Origin: Trichomonas tenax
Lineage: Eukaryota > Parabasalia > Trichomonadida > Trichomonadidae
DNA: 21,235 bases
Assembly (NCBI GenBank): GCA_023091735.1
Contig: JALKBU010000902.1
Span: 1-21,235 of the forward strand
Direction: 5' to 3'
Part shown: piece by piece, positions 8,710-17,019 of the stretch
How positions within the stretch are numbered: the first letter of the stretch is position 1
Layout: each line of letters opens with the position of its first letter
Position numbers and translations under genes: made by a program
The notes under the pieces: generated by a model
Databases searched by the model: none
Told to the model about the DNA's origin: nothing
Seen by the model: the letters and a program-made list of their open reading frames with translations, nothing else

Positions 8710-10077
8710 ATGAATTTCGAGAATTCTAACTTGAATCTATATATAAAGAATCCGGAAACATCGGACAAAAGCCGAAGCAATGAACCTTCACAAGTTATTT
8801 TCGAGTTCACGCCATATTTAGACAATGATTTGGACAATTTAACTAAAACACCCGAATACAGACTCCCAAAGTGCCAATTTTGTGGTGCCTATGCCAATTG
8901 TTACAACAAATACGATGGAAACAATATGGAATGTTGTATTTGCCACAAAAAATGCTTAATTAATGCATTAAACAGAACAACATTAGAATATTTCAAGCCA
9001 CTATACTTCGCAGAATCCAATTATCTCAGTGCTAATAATAAAACATTTGCTCCAACAGAATATTTTATCACCTCTTTATCATTTCTATCGAATCCTTCGT
9101 TTTTAGATACAATCGTATCAATTACTAACCGTTCTTCTACGTTTAAACAATATGGATTTGCAATATTCCACGGATCAATTTCATTTTTGGAAACATCAAG
9201 TGGAACATCGATAACAACTGTGTCTTATGATTTGCCGAAGATTGATACATCGAAAATTTTCTGCCCATCCATCATATTCCAAGATCACATTCAAAAAATT
9301 ACAAAAATCATTCCTCAAATTAAAAAGAATCAAAGTAGGAATGCGGACTTCATTGTAGACTACATCAAAAAGCTATCGAATGCAAAGACAAACGTTATCC
9401 ACATTTTTCTTGATGAAAATGATTTTAAATCTCTACTAAGCGATTTTGATTATCATTCCATCACGAATGAATTGGTAAAGAATGGAACAAGGGTTTCTGT
9501 TTACGTTATTTCGGATCCTTTAAATTCACCAAATTCATTATTTGAGATTCCAATTTCGACAGGTGGTAATTTTAAGATCATAAGACCAACAAATTTGGAT
9601 AAATTTATTGATATTGCTCGTCCTTGCATTGATCAAAATGTAGTATATAATTCATTTATATCAATAAAAACAAATGGAACACTAAATGGAATCGTAGGAC
9701 ATGGATTCACACATGGAAGAGGTACCCATAACTGTGGAATTATCACCCATAGTGAAAAATTCTACTTTGATTGTTCTATTCCAGAATTTTATTACGAATA
9801 CGTTCAATTTGTTGTGTTATTCACGAATGTTCTCTCATTTAGCAGACTTTGTGTTATAACTGTGCACAACTCAAAGATACCATTCAATGCTGATGTTTTT
9901 TCGAATTATTTGAGATTTTCGATTTATCAAGAATTGACTCATTTAGATGATTTTACTGTAAGACTCAACGAAGTTAAGAAGAATTGGGACATTAAAGATG
10001 ATAGAATAGAAGATTTGAAGATGAATTTATTATTCACTTATTTCGGCATTGAAAAGTCTACAAAAGCTATTTTATAA
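8710..10077 (+). CDS. Divergent, shortened Sec23/Sec24-family protein
   Basis: The protein has 455 residues. The N-terminal part has a C-x2-C...C-x2-C zinc finger (C55, C58, C75, C78) right after a YRLPKCQFCGAY stretch, the hallmark position of the COPII coat proteins Sec23 and Sec24. A trunk-like alpha/beta region follows (about 100-300; KNGTRVSVYVISDP, then a GGNFK strand), then a beta-sandwich-like part (about 310-395; SIKTNGTLNGIVGHG) and a helical C-terminus. Sec23/Sec24 coat vesicles leaving the endoplasmic reticulum; Sec23 also activates the Sar1 GTPase. At 455 residues the protein is far shorter than Sec23 (about 765) and lacks the full helical and gelsolin parts. No continuing frame is visible downstream, so this is a short paralogue rather than a clear truncation. 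The stop overlaps TAAA. Whether it works in COPII cannot be told. Confidence 0.65.
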   Translation: MNFENSNLNLYIKNPETSDKSRSNEPSQVIFEFTPYLDNDLDNLTKTPEYRLPKCQFCGAYANCYNKYDGNNMECCICHKKCLINALNRTTLEYFKPLYFAESNYLSANNKTFAPTEYFITSLSFLSNPSFLDTIVSITNRSSTFKQYGFAIFHGSISFLETSSGTSITTVSYDLPKIDTSKIFCPSIIFQDHIQKITKIIPQIKKNQSRNADFIVDYIKKLSNAKTNVIHIFLDENDFKSLLSDFDYHSITNELVKNGTRVSVYVISDPLNSPNSLFEIPISTGGNFKIIRPTNLDKFIDIARPCIDQNVVYNSFISIKTNGTLNGIVGHGFTHGRGTHNCGIITHSEKFYFDCSIPEFYYEYVQFVVLFTNVLSFSRLCVITVHNSKIPFNADVFSNYLRFSIYQELTHLDDFTVRLNEVKKNWDIKDDRIEDLKMNLLFTYFGIEKSTKAIL

Positions 10078-10462
10078 AGAGTGTTTGTTAATTTACATTA
10101 ATGCATTGGTTAAATACCAAAACTATTTTTATCAATATAGTTTTCATTGAAAGAAGCCTTGGTATTAAGATATCATATTCATATAGTAATGCATAATATG
10201 AAAATAAGTTATCATGAAACAATATATGAAAAATAGTTCTAATTTTCTTAATAACTCAGGTATAAGTTAAGTAGTAGGTAGAAATCGTATTTCAATGTGA
10301 ATTTGATGTTGAAATGAAAAATATAATTTAGGTTCAAATATAATGGTTGTAAAATAAGAACTTTGTTTGCTATGGTAATTTTAGATACAAATGGCTGCTG
10401 ATTCAGCAGATTCTTATTTCGCAAAAAAGTTTTATAAAATTTGATATCAGTTATATTTCGAA
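10078..10462. other. Convergent 3' intergenic region
   Basis: It lies between the Sec23-like gene (+) and the 73-residue gene (-), both of which end here. It contains a nested inverted repeat at 10106-10168 (listed separately). I see no gene. Confidence 0.5.
10106..10168. repeat. Nested and alternative inverted repeats
   Basis: The outer arms TTAAATACCAA (10110-10120) and TTGGTATTAA (10159-10168) pair over 10 bp with one bulge. The inner arms AAAACTAT (10119-10126) and ATAGTTTT (10137-10144) are perfect. TTGGT at 10106-10110 can pair instead with ACCAA at 10116-10120, giving a mutually exclusive fold. It lies about 30 bp after the Sec23-like stop codon, so it would be in the 3' UTR or just past it. 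Confidence 0.6.
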
Positions 10463-10684
10463 TTATGCTTCGGAAATGGATGACATGTCGATATCTTCGA
10501 ATTTTTCCTGATTGGCAATGCGTGGAGTCCTCTTGCTAATTTTTGTATCGTGTAATGGAGGAACAAGAGAATCTTTTGGAATAATTGCGATCTTTCCTGG
10601 CTCAGGAAGTCCCTTTATCTCTTTTTGAACGTTCTCTTCCTTTCCTGCGCCATTTGGTTTAATTTCGTCTTCTTCTTTGCACAT
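10463..10684 (-). CDS. Small hypothetical protein, 73 residues
   Basis: The first ATG is at 10682-10684 (MCKEEDEIKPN); the frame is open a few codons further up but only with TTG. The protein is hydrophilic and charged, with a Lys/Glu-rich N-terminus, a central PxPGKIAIIPKDSLVPPL stretch and an acidic end (FEDIDMSSISEA). There is no signal peptide or membrane segment. I do not recognise it. The reading frame is open and its composition is protein-like. A TCACTA initiator-like motif lies 38 bp upstream on the same strand (10724-10719), the same spacing as the motif upstream of the BET-like gene. It may be a small structural or regulatory protein. Confidence 0.5.
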   Translation of the reverse strand: MCKEEDEIKPNGAGKEENVQKEIKGLPEPGKIAIIPKDSLVPPLHDTKISKRTPRIANQEKFEDIDMSSISEA

Positions 10685-11475
10685 TTTCTTTTTTGAAAAA
10701 CAGTTCGTAAACAAAAATTAGTGACATCGAAATTTTATGTGATTTTAATTCCTTGCACTATATTTTCAGATAAATTTTAAATTTGGACAAATTTCCATTT
10801 AATAATCTACTTAAATCTTTATTTCAGAGGATTAACTATTTGCCACTGTATTTAACTTCAAAAGTTTTCATTGGTTTGTCTTTTTAGACGGCTTGTTAAC
10901 GTTTAAATAAAAAGTTGCCGAAATATTGTTTTTGATTTTGTAATATGGATGATTGATATTGCTAACAGATGTAAAATAAATCGTTGTCCATTATTTTTTA
11001 AACTGTTATTTTTAGAAGTTTTTCGAAAACTCAATAATTTTTAATCAATAAGTATGAATTTTTGCTTTTGTTTGTTTTTTCATTTTCATAATTTTCAAAA
11101 TTCAAAATCAAATATGTAGCATCTATAGGTTGAAAAAGAGATGTTTCTTAATTATGTCTAGTAAAAAGATGAAATATATATCAAAATTAATTTTATTAAC
11201 GGTAAGAGGTAGTAATGGTTAGATATTTCAATTGAAATCTAAGAGTAGAATAGTGGAGTTCCTTGATTCCAAGTCAAATTTGTTTTAGACAAGATTTCAA
11301 TTCGATATATGTCGAATTAAAGCAATTTTCTACTTCCCTCACGGTAGAGAACGCGTGTAATGGTTGAGAAATGCGTAGTTATTGACTTATTTTGACGATT
11401 TGCTGAGAAACAAATTGTGGACGTTTATTTATAAGTCACTTTTTGGATTTATGGCACTTTTTTTGGCCTGTATCT
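10685..11475. other. Shared upstream region of the small protein (-) and BET-like gene (+)
   Basis: This is nearly 800 bp of AT-rich DNA without a credible gene. It has the palindrome-like stretches AGATATTTCAATTGAAATCT (11221-11240) and AATTCGA-n6-TCGAATT (about 11298-11317). An initiator-like TCACTTTTT at 11436-11444 precedes the BET-like ATG by about 38 bp. Confidence 0.45.
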
Positions 11476-12192
11476 ATGAATTCGTTTCTAAGGACACAGT
11501 GCGCCAACATTGTCGAAGAAGCTTTGAGGACGCCTCTTTGCGTTGCCGCACTTGAATCCTTTAAGTCGTACGGTGAAAAATGTTTCAATTTAATTCCTTT
11601 TAATATTATTCGAGAAAATCTCGCAAAAAATTCATACAAAACAGTCGAATCTTTGGCTGATGACTTTAAATCACGAGTTTCTAATGCTGTTAAGATACTT
11701 GGTGCTGAATCTGAGGCTTGTCTCGCATTAGAAACAGTTTGCCATAGTATTTTGCAAAATTTGGCAACGCTAACGAATGCAAATCAACAAAATATACTTT
11801 CAGCACTTGATAAAACATCACAAAAGCTTAAATCCATAGTAGCTGAAATTCCAGACTCACATGAAGACTTTCAAGCCATGTTGCACTCGAAAATGTCGAA
11901 ACCTGTTCTCCCACCAGACAATTCAATTATTGATCGATTGTTGGCTCCAGAAGAAGAATATGACTTATCTGATTTACACATGAGGCTCAGAGATCCGACA
12001 TCTGATAAGATTGTTACGGACATCATAGACATATTGATGCACTTTGAATTGTCTTATTCAACGAAAGACGAAGAACTTACGATTGACTTGAATAACTGCG
12101 ATGCTCACTCGCTTTCTTTACTCAAAAAGTACATCGAAGACAATAAACTCGCTCCATCAAGCATAAATCCCGAAAATGCAAATCAAAATTAA
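11476..12192 (+). CDS. Small BET-like protein: degenerate bromodomain plus ET domain
   Basis: The protein has 238 residues from the ATG at 11476 (a TTG 33 bp upstream is in frame but unlikely). Residues about 15-97 follow the bromodomain pattern: PFNIIRENLAKNSYKTVESLADDFKSRVSNA, then a helix. Where a bromodomain has the acetyl-lysine-binding Tyr-Asn, this protein has ILGAE, so the key Asn appears absent. Residues about 162-222 match the extra-terminal (NET) domain: LHMRLRDPTSDKIVTDIIDIL, then DEELTIDLNNCDAHSLSLLKKYIE. Bromodomain followed by ET is the BET order (Brd2/3/4, Bdf1, plant GTE), proteins that read acetylated histones and recruit transcription and chromatin factors in the nucleus. 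Here histone-acetyl reading is doubtful and ET-mediated recruitment is the likelier function. The protein is much shorter than most BET proteins. The assignment is by pattern reading and not by search. Confidence 0.68.
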   Translation: MNSFLRTQCANIVEEALRTPLCVAALESFKSYGEKCFNLIPFNIIRENLAKNSYKTVESLADDFKSRVSNAVKILGAESEACLALETVCHSILQNLATLTNANQQNILSALDKTSQKLKSIVAEIPDSHEDFQAMLHSKMSKPVLPPDNSIIDRLLAPEEEYDLSDLHMRLRDPTSDKIVTDIIDILMHFELSYSTKDEELTIDLNNCDAHSLSLLKKYIEDNKLAPSSINPENANQN

Positions 12193-12819
12193 TTGTTTCG
12201 CAAATTTACTGGACATTATCTATTTCAATACCAGCAAAATCGTTTGCAAATATTACCTTTACAAGATTTATCTTGTTTCTCTTCATTATATTTTATATAT
12301 TCTTTGATAGAGATTCCAACAGCTTATTCAACCAATAACCTTTGTTTACATAGTTATTTTTACCCTTTTCTTTAATTATTTTTGTTTCTGTTTTATATTA
12401 TATTAAATACATGTTAATTATATCTTCTCATTCTTTCTACCACATCCCATATTATATGCTCACAAAGTATTTTTAGATAATTGCAAAATATATTTTTTTG
12501 AATTAAATATTTTCTTTTAAAATACACAATAACGTATCTATACTCTAGGCTTTTAATTAGCATCAAAGAGGGTTTAAAAAATCGATATTATTTTTTGCTG
12601 AAGAAATATTTTTGGTATTGATGATTTTGTTGTTTGGATTTAGATTATAAAGATGTTTTAAAAGAGTTTTATATATATTAGAGGGGATGAATTCAAGAAT
12701 GGGAGAAGATAAGGTTAAGCAAAGTGAGATTATTTGATATTTAAGTGTTTTAGAGTGAATAATAATCGAATATTAAGTAAAACAGAGTTTCAAAAAATGA
12801 AAAACGTAACAAAATTTTA
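12193..12819. other. Intergenic region without a recognisable gene
   Basis: These 627 bp of AT-rich DNA follow the BET-like stop codon. A 60-codon frame just after the stop has no ATG start and a low-complexity aromatic composition, and I do not accept it as a gene. No structured RNA or repeat is evident. Confidence 0.5.
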
Positions 12820-13872
12820 ATGTTAAGTTTTGATTTCTTCCCAAAGTTTATTGATGCAGAGATGCTTCACAAAACTACTGGAGGCGCCATTATTTCCATT
12901 ATCACAATCGTGACGGTCGCTGCGCTTTCTTTCTTCGAGATTTATTCTTTCGTTCATCCACCGATCAAAGAGGAATTAGTTTCATTGTCAGAACTTCACG
13001 GTGCTTTGTCAGATTTGTCCATAGCGTTCAATATTACTGTTAACATTCCATGTGTGCTATTACATCTCGATTTATTCGATGTTCTCGGAACATTGAATGA
13101 TCCGAACTCTAAAAGTGTATATAAATTAAGATTGGATCAGAATAGTGAACCAATTCCGTTCTCACAAGTTTCACAGAGCTGTGGAAGTTGTTATGGTGCT
13201 GAATCAATGGATAAACCTTGCTGCAACACTTGCGAAGACATTGTAACTGCATATTCGAAGCGAGGATACTCTCTCGTTAACATTACAAAGTGGCAACAAT
13301 GTATTAACGAGAAAATCGATTTCACAGGAAAAGAAAAATGCCAAATATTCGGTACACACCACGTTAGCGCGATTGATGGAGGTTTCCATGTCGCTCCAGG
13401 TATCAATACATACGGTAACACTCACGAATTTTCAGCAATTAAAGATACAATCAATTTAACACATTACATTGATCATATTACATTCGGAACATCATTCGGA
13501 CCACAACCACTTGATGGAATTTATGCTTTACAAGACGAAAAAGGCGAATTTCATTACAGATATGATCTTAAAGTTGTTCCAACAGTTATGAGAGATGCTG
13601 AGGGACACGTAACACACGGATTCCAATACGCTGTTGATAATGCAAAGATCCCAGTTTCAGATAAAGGTCGTTTAGGCGCTGGAATTTATTTCACTTACAA
13701 CTTCGCACCTGTTGCTGTCGTTGGATCTCCAGATCGTTTCACAATCTATGTTCTTACTGCACGATTATTCTGCATTTTCGGTGGTGGTTTCTTCCTCGCT
13801 AAACTCATCGACTCATTCGGATATAGACTCAATACAATGGAAGGAAAGAATAGGATTGGTAAGGGCGCATAA
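12820..13872 (+). CDS. ERV46: Erv46/ERGIC3-type cargo receptor of ER-Golgi vesicles
   Basis: The protein has 350 residues, near the family's usual 380-420. Two membrane spans are visible: about 22-44 near the N-terminus and about 307-331 near the C-terminus, with a large lumenal domain between and both ends in the cytosol. Family marks are FDFFPKF at the start, CGSCYGAE (C121, C124), CCNTCED (C134, C135, C138), the stretch KCQIFGTHHVSAIDGGFHVAPG (168-194 region) and HYIDHITFG (215-223). Erv46 pairs with Erv41 to cycle cargo between the endoplasmic reticulum and Golgi in COPII/COPI vesicles. The cytosolic tail is short (GKNRIGKGA) and lacks an obvious KKxx retrieval signal. The stop overlaps TAAA. 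Its position near the Sec23-like gene is not close enough to imply co-regulation. Confidence 0.92.
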   Translation: MLSFDFFPKFIDAEMLHKTTGGAIISIITIVTVAALSFFEIYSFVHPPIKEELVSLSELHGALSDLSIAFNITVNIPCVLLHLDLFDVLGTLNDPNSKSVYKLRLDQNSEPIPFSQVSQSCGSCYGAESMDKPCCNTCEDIVTAYSKRGYSLVNITKWQQCINEKIDFTGKEKCQIFGTHHVSAIDGGFHVAPGINTYGNTHEFSAIKDTINLTHYIDHITFGTSFGPQPLDGIYALQDEKGEFHYRYDLKVVPTVMRDAEGHVTHGFQYAVDNAKIPVSDKGRLGAGIYFTYNFAPVAVVGSPDRFTIYVLTARLFCIFGGGFFLAKLIDSFGYRLNTMEGKNRIGKGA

Positions 13873-14246
13873 AATGTTTTATTTAGTTGTATTAAAATCA
13901 CAGAATTAACTTACGAACATAACACTTTTAACCCAAGTATGCATTAGCATCATTAACAAAATCCAATTTTGTTTTATTTATTTTTTGACAATTATATATA
14001 TTTGTAAACATATATTTTTGAAATAATGTTTTAATATTCTCAAAGAGTGTTATTAAAATTTCGATTTACAGGGCTTGAAATTGGTAATTGAAAAATTTGA
14101 AAATATATTTCGAACAAAATATGTGCAGTAGGGTATACTTGAGGACAAAAGTTTGCTGGCAAAATTTTGTTAATGTGTTTTATAGAATTTATTGATATTT
14201 TAGAGAAAGCAAAAATGCAAAAAAGTGACTTTTATAAAAGTGACAA
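13873..14246. other. Intergenic region upstream of the nucleoplasmin-like gene
   Basis: These 374 bp are AT-rich. Just before the next ATG is a perfect 14-bp palindrome ACTTTTATAAAAGT (14228-14241), inside a direct repeat of AAAAGTGAC (14221-14229 and 14236-14244). It contains a TATAAAA string, but trichomonads are not known to depend on TATA boxes, so it may be a factor-binding site instead. Confidence 0.45.
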
Positions 14247-14648
14247 ATGCAGGACTTTATTGCAGAAAAATGGTGGAGCATGACAATCCATGCAGGAAAA
14301 CCAGAGAGACCGCCAGTTCCAAAGGGCAGCAAGTTCATTCTCACACAAATCCAGGCTGTTGACGACAAAGCGGAAAAAATCGTTGTTGAAATGCTTACAG
14401 AAACAATAAGGATGGACAAGATTGACGATGAGACAGACACTGCAGTTACAGATGTCGCTGATACATTCATTGCGGTTATTTATCCAAAGAAGAAATCTTC
14501 AGTCAAGACAAATCTTCCTTTCAGTGAGGTCAATGACGTTCTCTTCGGCTGCGACAATGGTAAAGTCGTTCTTTCTGGCGTTTATAACGATACAGAGATG
14601 AATGATGAAATGGCTGAGATGGAAGAAGAGGCTCCAGAACAAGAATAA
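14247..14648 (+). CDS. Nucleoplasmin-like (NPL) domain histone chaperone
   Basis: The protein has 133 residues. The N-terminus reads KWWSMTIHAGKPERPPVPKGSKF, then a strand ILTQIQAV. This is the W-x-V/I-x-PGK and 'L-TQA' pattern of the nucleoplasmin-like fold in plant HD2 proteins and the nucleolar FKBPs. It is followed by TFIAVIYPKKKSSVKTNLPF, a VLFGCDNGKVVLSGVY strand pair and an acidic tail (DTEMNDEMAEMEEEAPEQE). NPL proteins form pentamers that bind histones, helped by such tails. There is no peptidyl-prolyl isomerase domain after it, so it is a stand-alone NPL protein. The stop overlaps TAAA. It converges with the tubby-domain gene (165 bp between stops). The function is family-based inference; the fold call is by pattern only. 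Confidence 0.68.
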   Translation: MQDFIAEKWWSMTIHAGKPERPPVPKGSKFILTQIQAVDDKAEKIVVEMLTETIRMDKIDDETDTAVTDVADTFIAVIYPKKKSSVKTNLPFSEVNDVLFGCDNGKVVLSGVYNDTEMNDEMAEMEEEAPEQE

Positions 14649-14813
14649 ATCAATACATCATTTGTTAATACAAAAATATAATGATCTTATAAACAATTAA
14701 ATTCTTAGAATTTTTTTCTCATTTTCTATTATATATATTGATAAGTATTGATAGCAGTGAATATGATAAACATTGTGAAGTTGTATATCAAACATTTTAA
14801 AATGATAAAATAA

Positions 14814-16046
14814 TTATTTCACTTCTGTGATGAATGAAGCCAAACCAATTGCGAACATACAAAGTGGGTCAATTGGAAATGCGGCTTGAAGTTCAATCAC
14901 GTTCTCATCAATCTTTCTTATCCAGAAAAGATCTGGTTCGTTCTTTTTCTCGAATAACACTGCGTTTTTGATTGATATTTTGTGGAATCTGCCGTTAAAC
15001 TTGAAATCGAGATTACCATTGACCATTTCTGTTGGCTGTCTGCTGTATAATCTCGCTGGAGCGTCTTCTTTTGGTGCAAAGAAAGATAATGTGAGTCTTC
15101 TTGCAGCTTCTTTCGCCTCTTTAGGATAGAATCTAATGGAGAGGACTTCTTCACCTGTCTTTGATTCCAATCTGAGCGCAAAATCTGATGTTTTATTTCC
15201 AACTGAAACATATGCTTCACCAGTGGCGTTTTTATCTGCTGGGACTGGCCCTTTGAATATTGTTACGACTTCTGAGCTCTTTTTGTATGTTGCTGATAAA
15301 ATTTGTTCGCTTGTTTGATAGAATAAGAACGTGTAGTTCATCCCTAAGATTGTTGTCTTCTTTTCTCTCGAAATTCTGAATATTGGCTGCTCTTTCTGTT
15401 TGACTTCGACCGGAATTGCGAATTTTGAGAAATTTCCAATAGGTTGATCCTTTTGTGCTGGCTCAGCTTTCTTTTCTGGCTTTTTCTCTTCCTTTGGCTT
15501 CGCTTCTTCCTTCGGTTTCGTTTCTTTTGTTACGACTGGATCTGTTGGTTCATCTGTTGCATTTTCTGATGATGAAGAATCGATTTTGACAAACTTATTC
15601 TGATTTTTCTGTCCTCGTGTCCTTTCTGGCTTCGGTTGTTCAGGTTGTGAAGTTTTAGATCGCTTAATTTCAATCTCATGCGGCCGAGAGTCTGAATTTT
15701 GCATTTTTTCGTCTTCATCGTGACTTTGTTCGTTATCTTGATGCTCTTCTGAGCTATCAACATCGTGCATTGTAATAATATCTTTTTTTCGTGTTCTCCT
15801 GCGATTTTGTTGCTGCTGAGGTGGATTTTCCAATATCTGGGGCTGTACTTCGACAACTTTCTTTTCTACTTTAGTTACATCTTGCTTCTGTCTCCTTGTT
15901 CGATTTTGTTGCGGCTGTTCTTGAAGGTATTTGGGCTTCGCTTTCTCATCAGGGACATTGAATTTCGGTTTAAAAGGCACTGTATTCTTGAATAAGTCGA
16001 CATCGTTATCATCACTCTCTGAGAAGTCGACATTAAACAAAGACAT
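14814..16046 (-). CDS. Tubby-domain protein with low-complexity N-terminus
   Basis: The 410-residue protein starts at the ATG at 16044-16046. Residues 1-205 are disordered: acidic start (DFSESDDNDVDLF), Gln-rich and basic stretches (PQQQQNRRRTRKK), then Lys/Glu/Pro-rich repeats (KPKEEAKPKEEKKPEKK). Residues about 215-410 look like a tubby C-terminal domain: FNGRFHKISIKNAVLF (350-365), compare the FNGRVT..SVKNFQL signature, and the closing PLCMFAIGLASFITEVK, where tubby proteins end with AFAICLSSFD.K. Tubby domains bind phosphatidylinositol bisphosphate at the plasma membrane and, in TULP3-type proteins, carry membrane proteins into cilia. The usual N-terminal half of the domain is weakly conserved here. 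An excellent Trichomonas initiator sits against the ATG. The N-terminus is highly variable sequence, so its function cannot be read. Confidence 0.78.
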   Translation of the reverse strand: MSLFNVDFSESDDNDVDLFKNTVPFKPKFNVPDEKAKPKYLQEQPQQNRTRRQKQDVTKVEKKVVEVQPQILENPPQQQQNRRRTRKKDIITMHDVDSSEEHQDNEQSHDEDEKMQNSDSRPHEIEIKRSKTSQPEQPKPERTRGQKNQNKFVKIDSSSSENATDEPTDPVVTKETKPKEEAKPKEEKKPEKKAEPAQKDQPIGNFSKFAIPVEVKQKEQPIFRISREKKTTILGMNYTFLFYQTSEQILSATYKKSSEVVTIFKGPVPADKNATGEAYVSVGNKTSDFALRLESKTGEEVLSIRFYPKEAKEAARRLTLSFFAPKEDAPARLYSRQPTEMVNGNLDFKFNGRFHKISIKNAVLFEKKNEPDLFWIRKIDENVIELQAAFPIDPLCMFAIGLASFITEVK

Positions 16047-16059
16047 TGATAAAAAATGA
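16047..16059 (-). promoter_or_regulatory. Initiator (Inr) of the tubby-domain gene
   Basis: On the minus strand the 13 bases TCATTTTTTATCA lie directly before the ATG. They fit the Trichomonas initiator TCA+1Y(T/A), where the A is the transcription start. That start would be at 16057, leaving an 11-base 5' UTR, within the usual short range. Confidence 0.6.
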
Positions 16060-16683
16060 TAATGATCATAAAATAAATAATTTTATTCGTTTTTAGACCT
16101 TTCTAAATGAATTAGAGAGATTTTTATTTTTTCAAATTTTGATATTTTTGGTTTTTAGGTGTGAATGATGAACGTAAATATTTCATGGCTGAATGGAATC
16201 ATGTGACAAAGTATAACTGCTTAATTACAAAATATTTAATTTCAAATTATATATTTATCATTTACAATACATATTCGCAGCAGATTTCATCATTCTTCTC
16301 CAAAATATACCGAATTACCAGAGGGCATATGTCAATAACAATTTATTCAAAAAATCAAAATATATAAACTTTTTCAAATTCCATTCTTTCAAATTTAACC
16401 ATACAAACTACAGTATTATTGATTTACAGCGTCTCAATAGAGTGCTACAAAATACATTTTTCAATTTTTGAAAATCTGAAAATGAAACTAAGTGTAATTA
16501 TAATCTATTATCTACAGCCTGTAGGCAATCATAAATTCAAGTGAGTTGGACTTGAGCTCAAAAATATTATAATATGAAGAATTCTAAGTAAAAATAGAAT
16601 TGATTGAGGTCCAAAAATCGAATGATAAAGTTGATGGTTAAAATATAGACAATTTTTAGTATATATAACTCTACCTAAGGAAT
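16060..16683. other. Intergenic region, nothing recognised
   Basis: The stretch lies between Pam16's stop and the tubby gene's start. A plus-strand frame (16161-16367) starts only at GTG, has skewed composition and no recognisable motif, so it is not called. No RNA gene or repeat is seen. Confidence 0.5.
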
Positions 16684-17019
16684 TTATTTAGCAAGAACAT
16701 GTGAAGCGGCGATGAAACGTTCATTGAGGTATGGAGAACCGCCCTTTTCTAAATCGTTGAGATTCAACATTCTATTGAGGTGATCCTTGATAGATTTGAG
16801 ATCTGGCTTATCTTTCTGATCGAATCCAAGGACCTCTTTCGCCTCGTATGGCATCATTCTTGTCTGGAACTGAATTCCGAAAACAGCACCCGCGAATTTT
16901 TGGAAAACGTTTCCATTCGGTGCATTTGTGACTGCTGCGTGCTTGAAACCGTTGATGAAGGTCGTGCAAATGACTTTTGTTGATGATATAACAAGACCAC
17001 AAAACTCTAAAACAACCAT
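16684..17019 (-). CDS. PAM16: Pam16/Tim16, J-like subunit of the protein-import motor
   Basis: The 111-residue protein matches the family's size. A hydrophobic N-terminus (about 2-24) is followed by the degenerate J domain: MPYEAKEVLGF (helix with the EA-x2-x-L pattern), IKDHLNRMLNLND, then GGSPYLNERFIAASHVL, matching the Pam16 signature ND...GGSFYLQSK..RAKERL. Where DnaJ proteins have the catalytic His-Pro-Asp, this has N88-D89, as expected for Pam16, which cannot stimulate Hsp70 but holds Pam18 at the inner-membrane Tim23-type channel. In trichomonads the organelle would be the hydrogenosome. The stop is TAA followed by AT-rich DNA containing TAAA. No clear initiator precedes the ATG. Confidence 0.85.
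   Translation of the reverse strand: MVVLEFCGLVISSTKVICTTFINGFKHAAVTNAPNGNVFQKFAGAVFGIQFQTRMMPYEAKEVLGFDQKDKPDLKSIKDHLNRMLNLNDLEKGGSPYLNERFIAASHVLAK

Noticed and set aside
11443..11475. TTG start of the BET-like gene
   Set aside because: Not a usual eukaryotic start; the ATG at 11476 keeps both domains intact.
12193..12375. 60-codon frame straight after the BET-like stop
   Set aside because: No ATG start, composition like spacer DNA, no continuing domain, so not readthrough or a separate gene.
16161..16367. 68-codon plus-strand frame between tubby and Pam16 genes
   Set aside because: GTG start only, Ile/Tyr/Ser-rich spacer-like composition, no motif.
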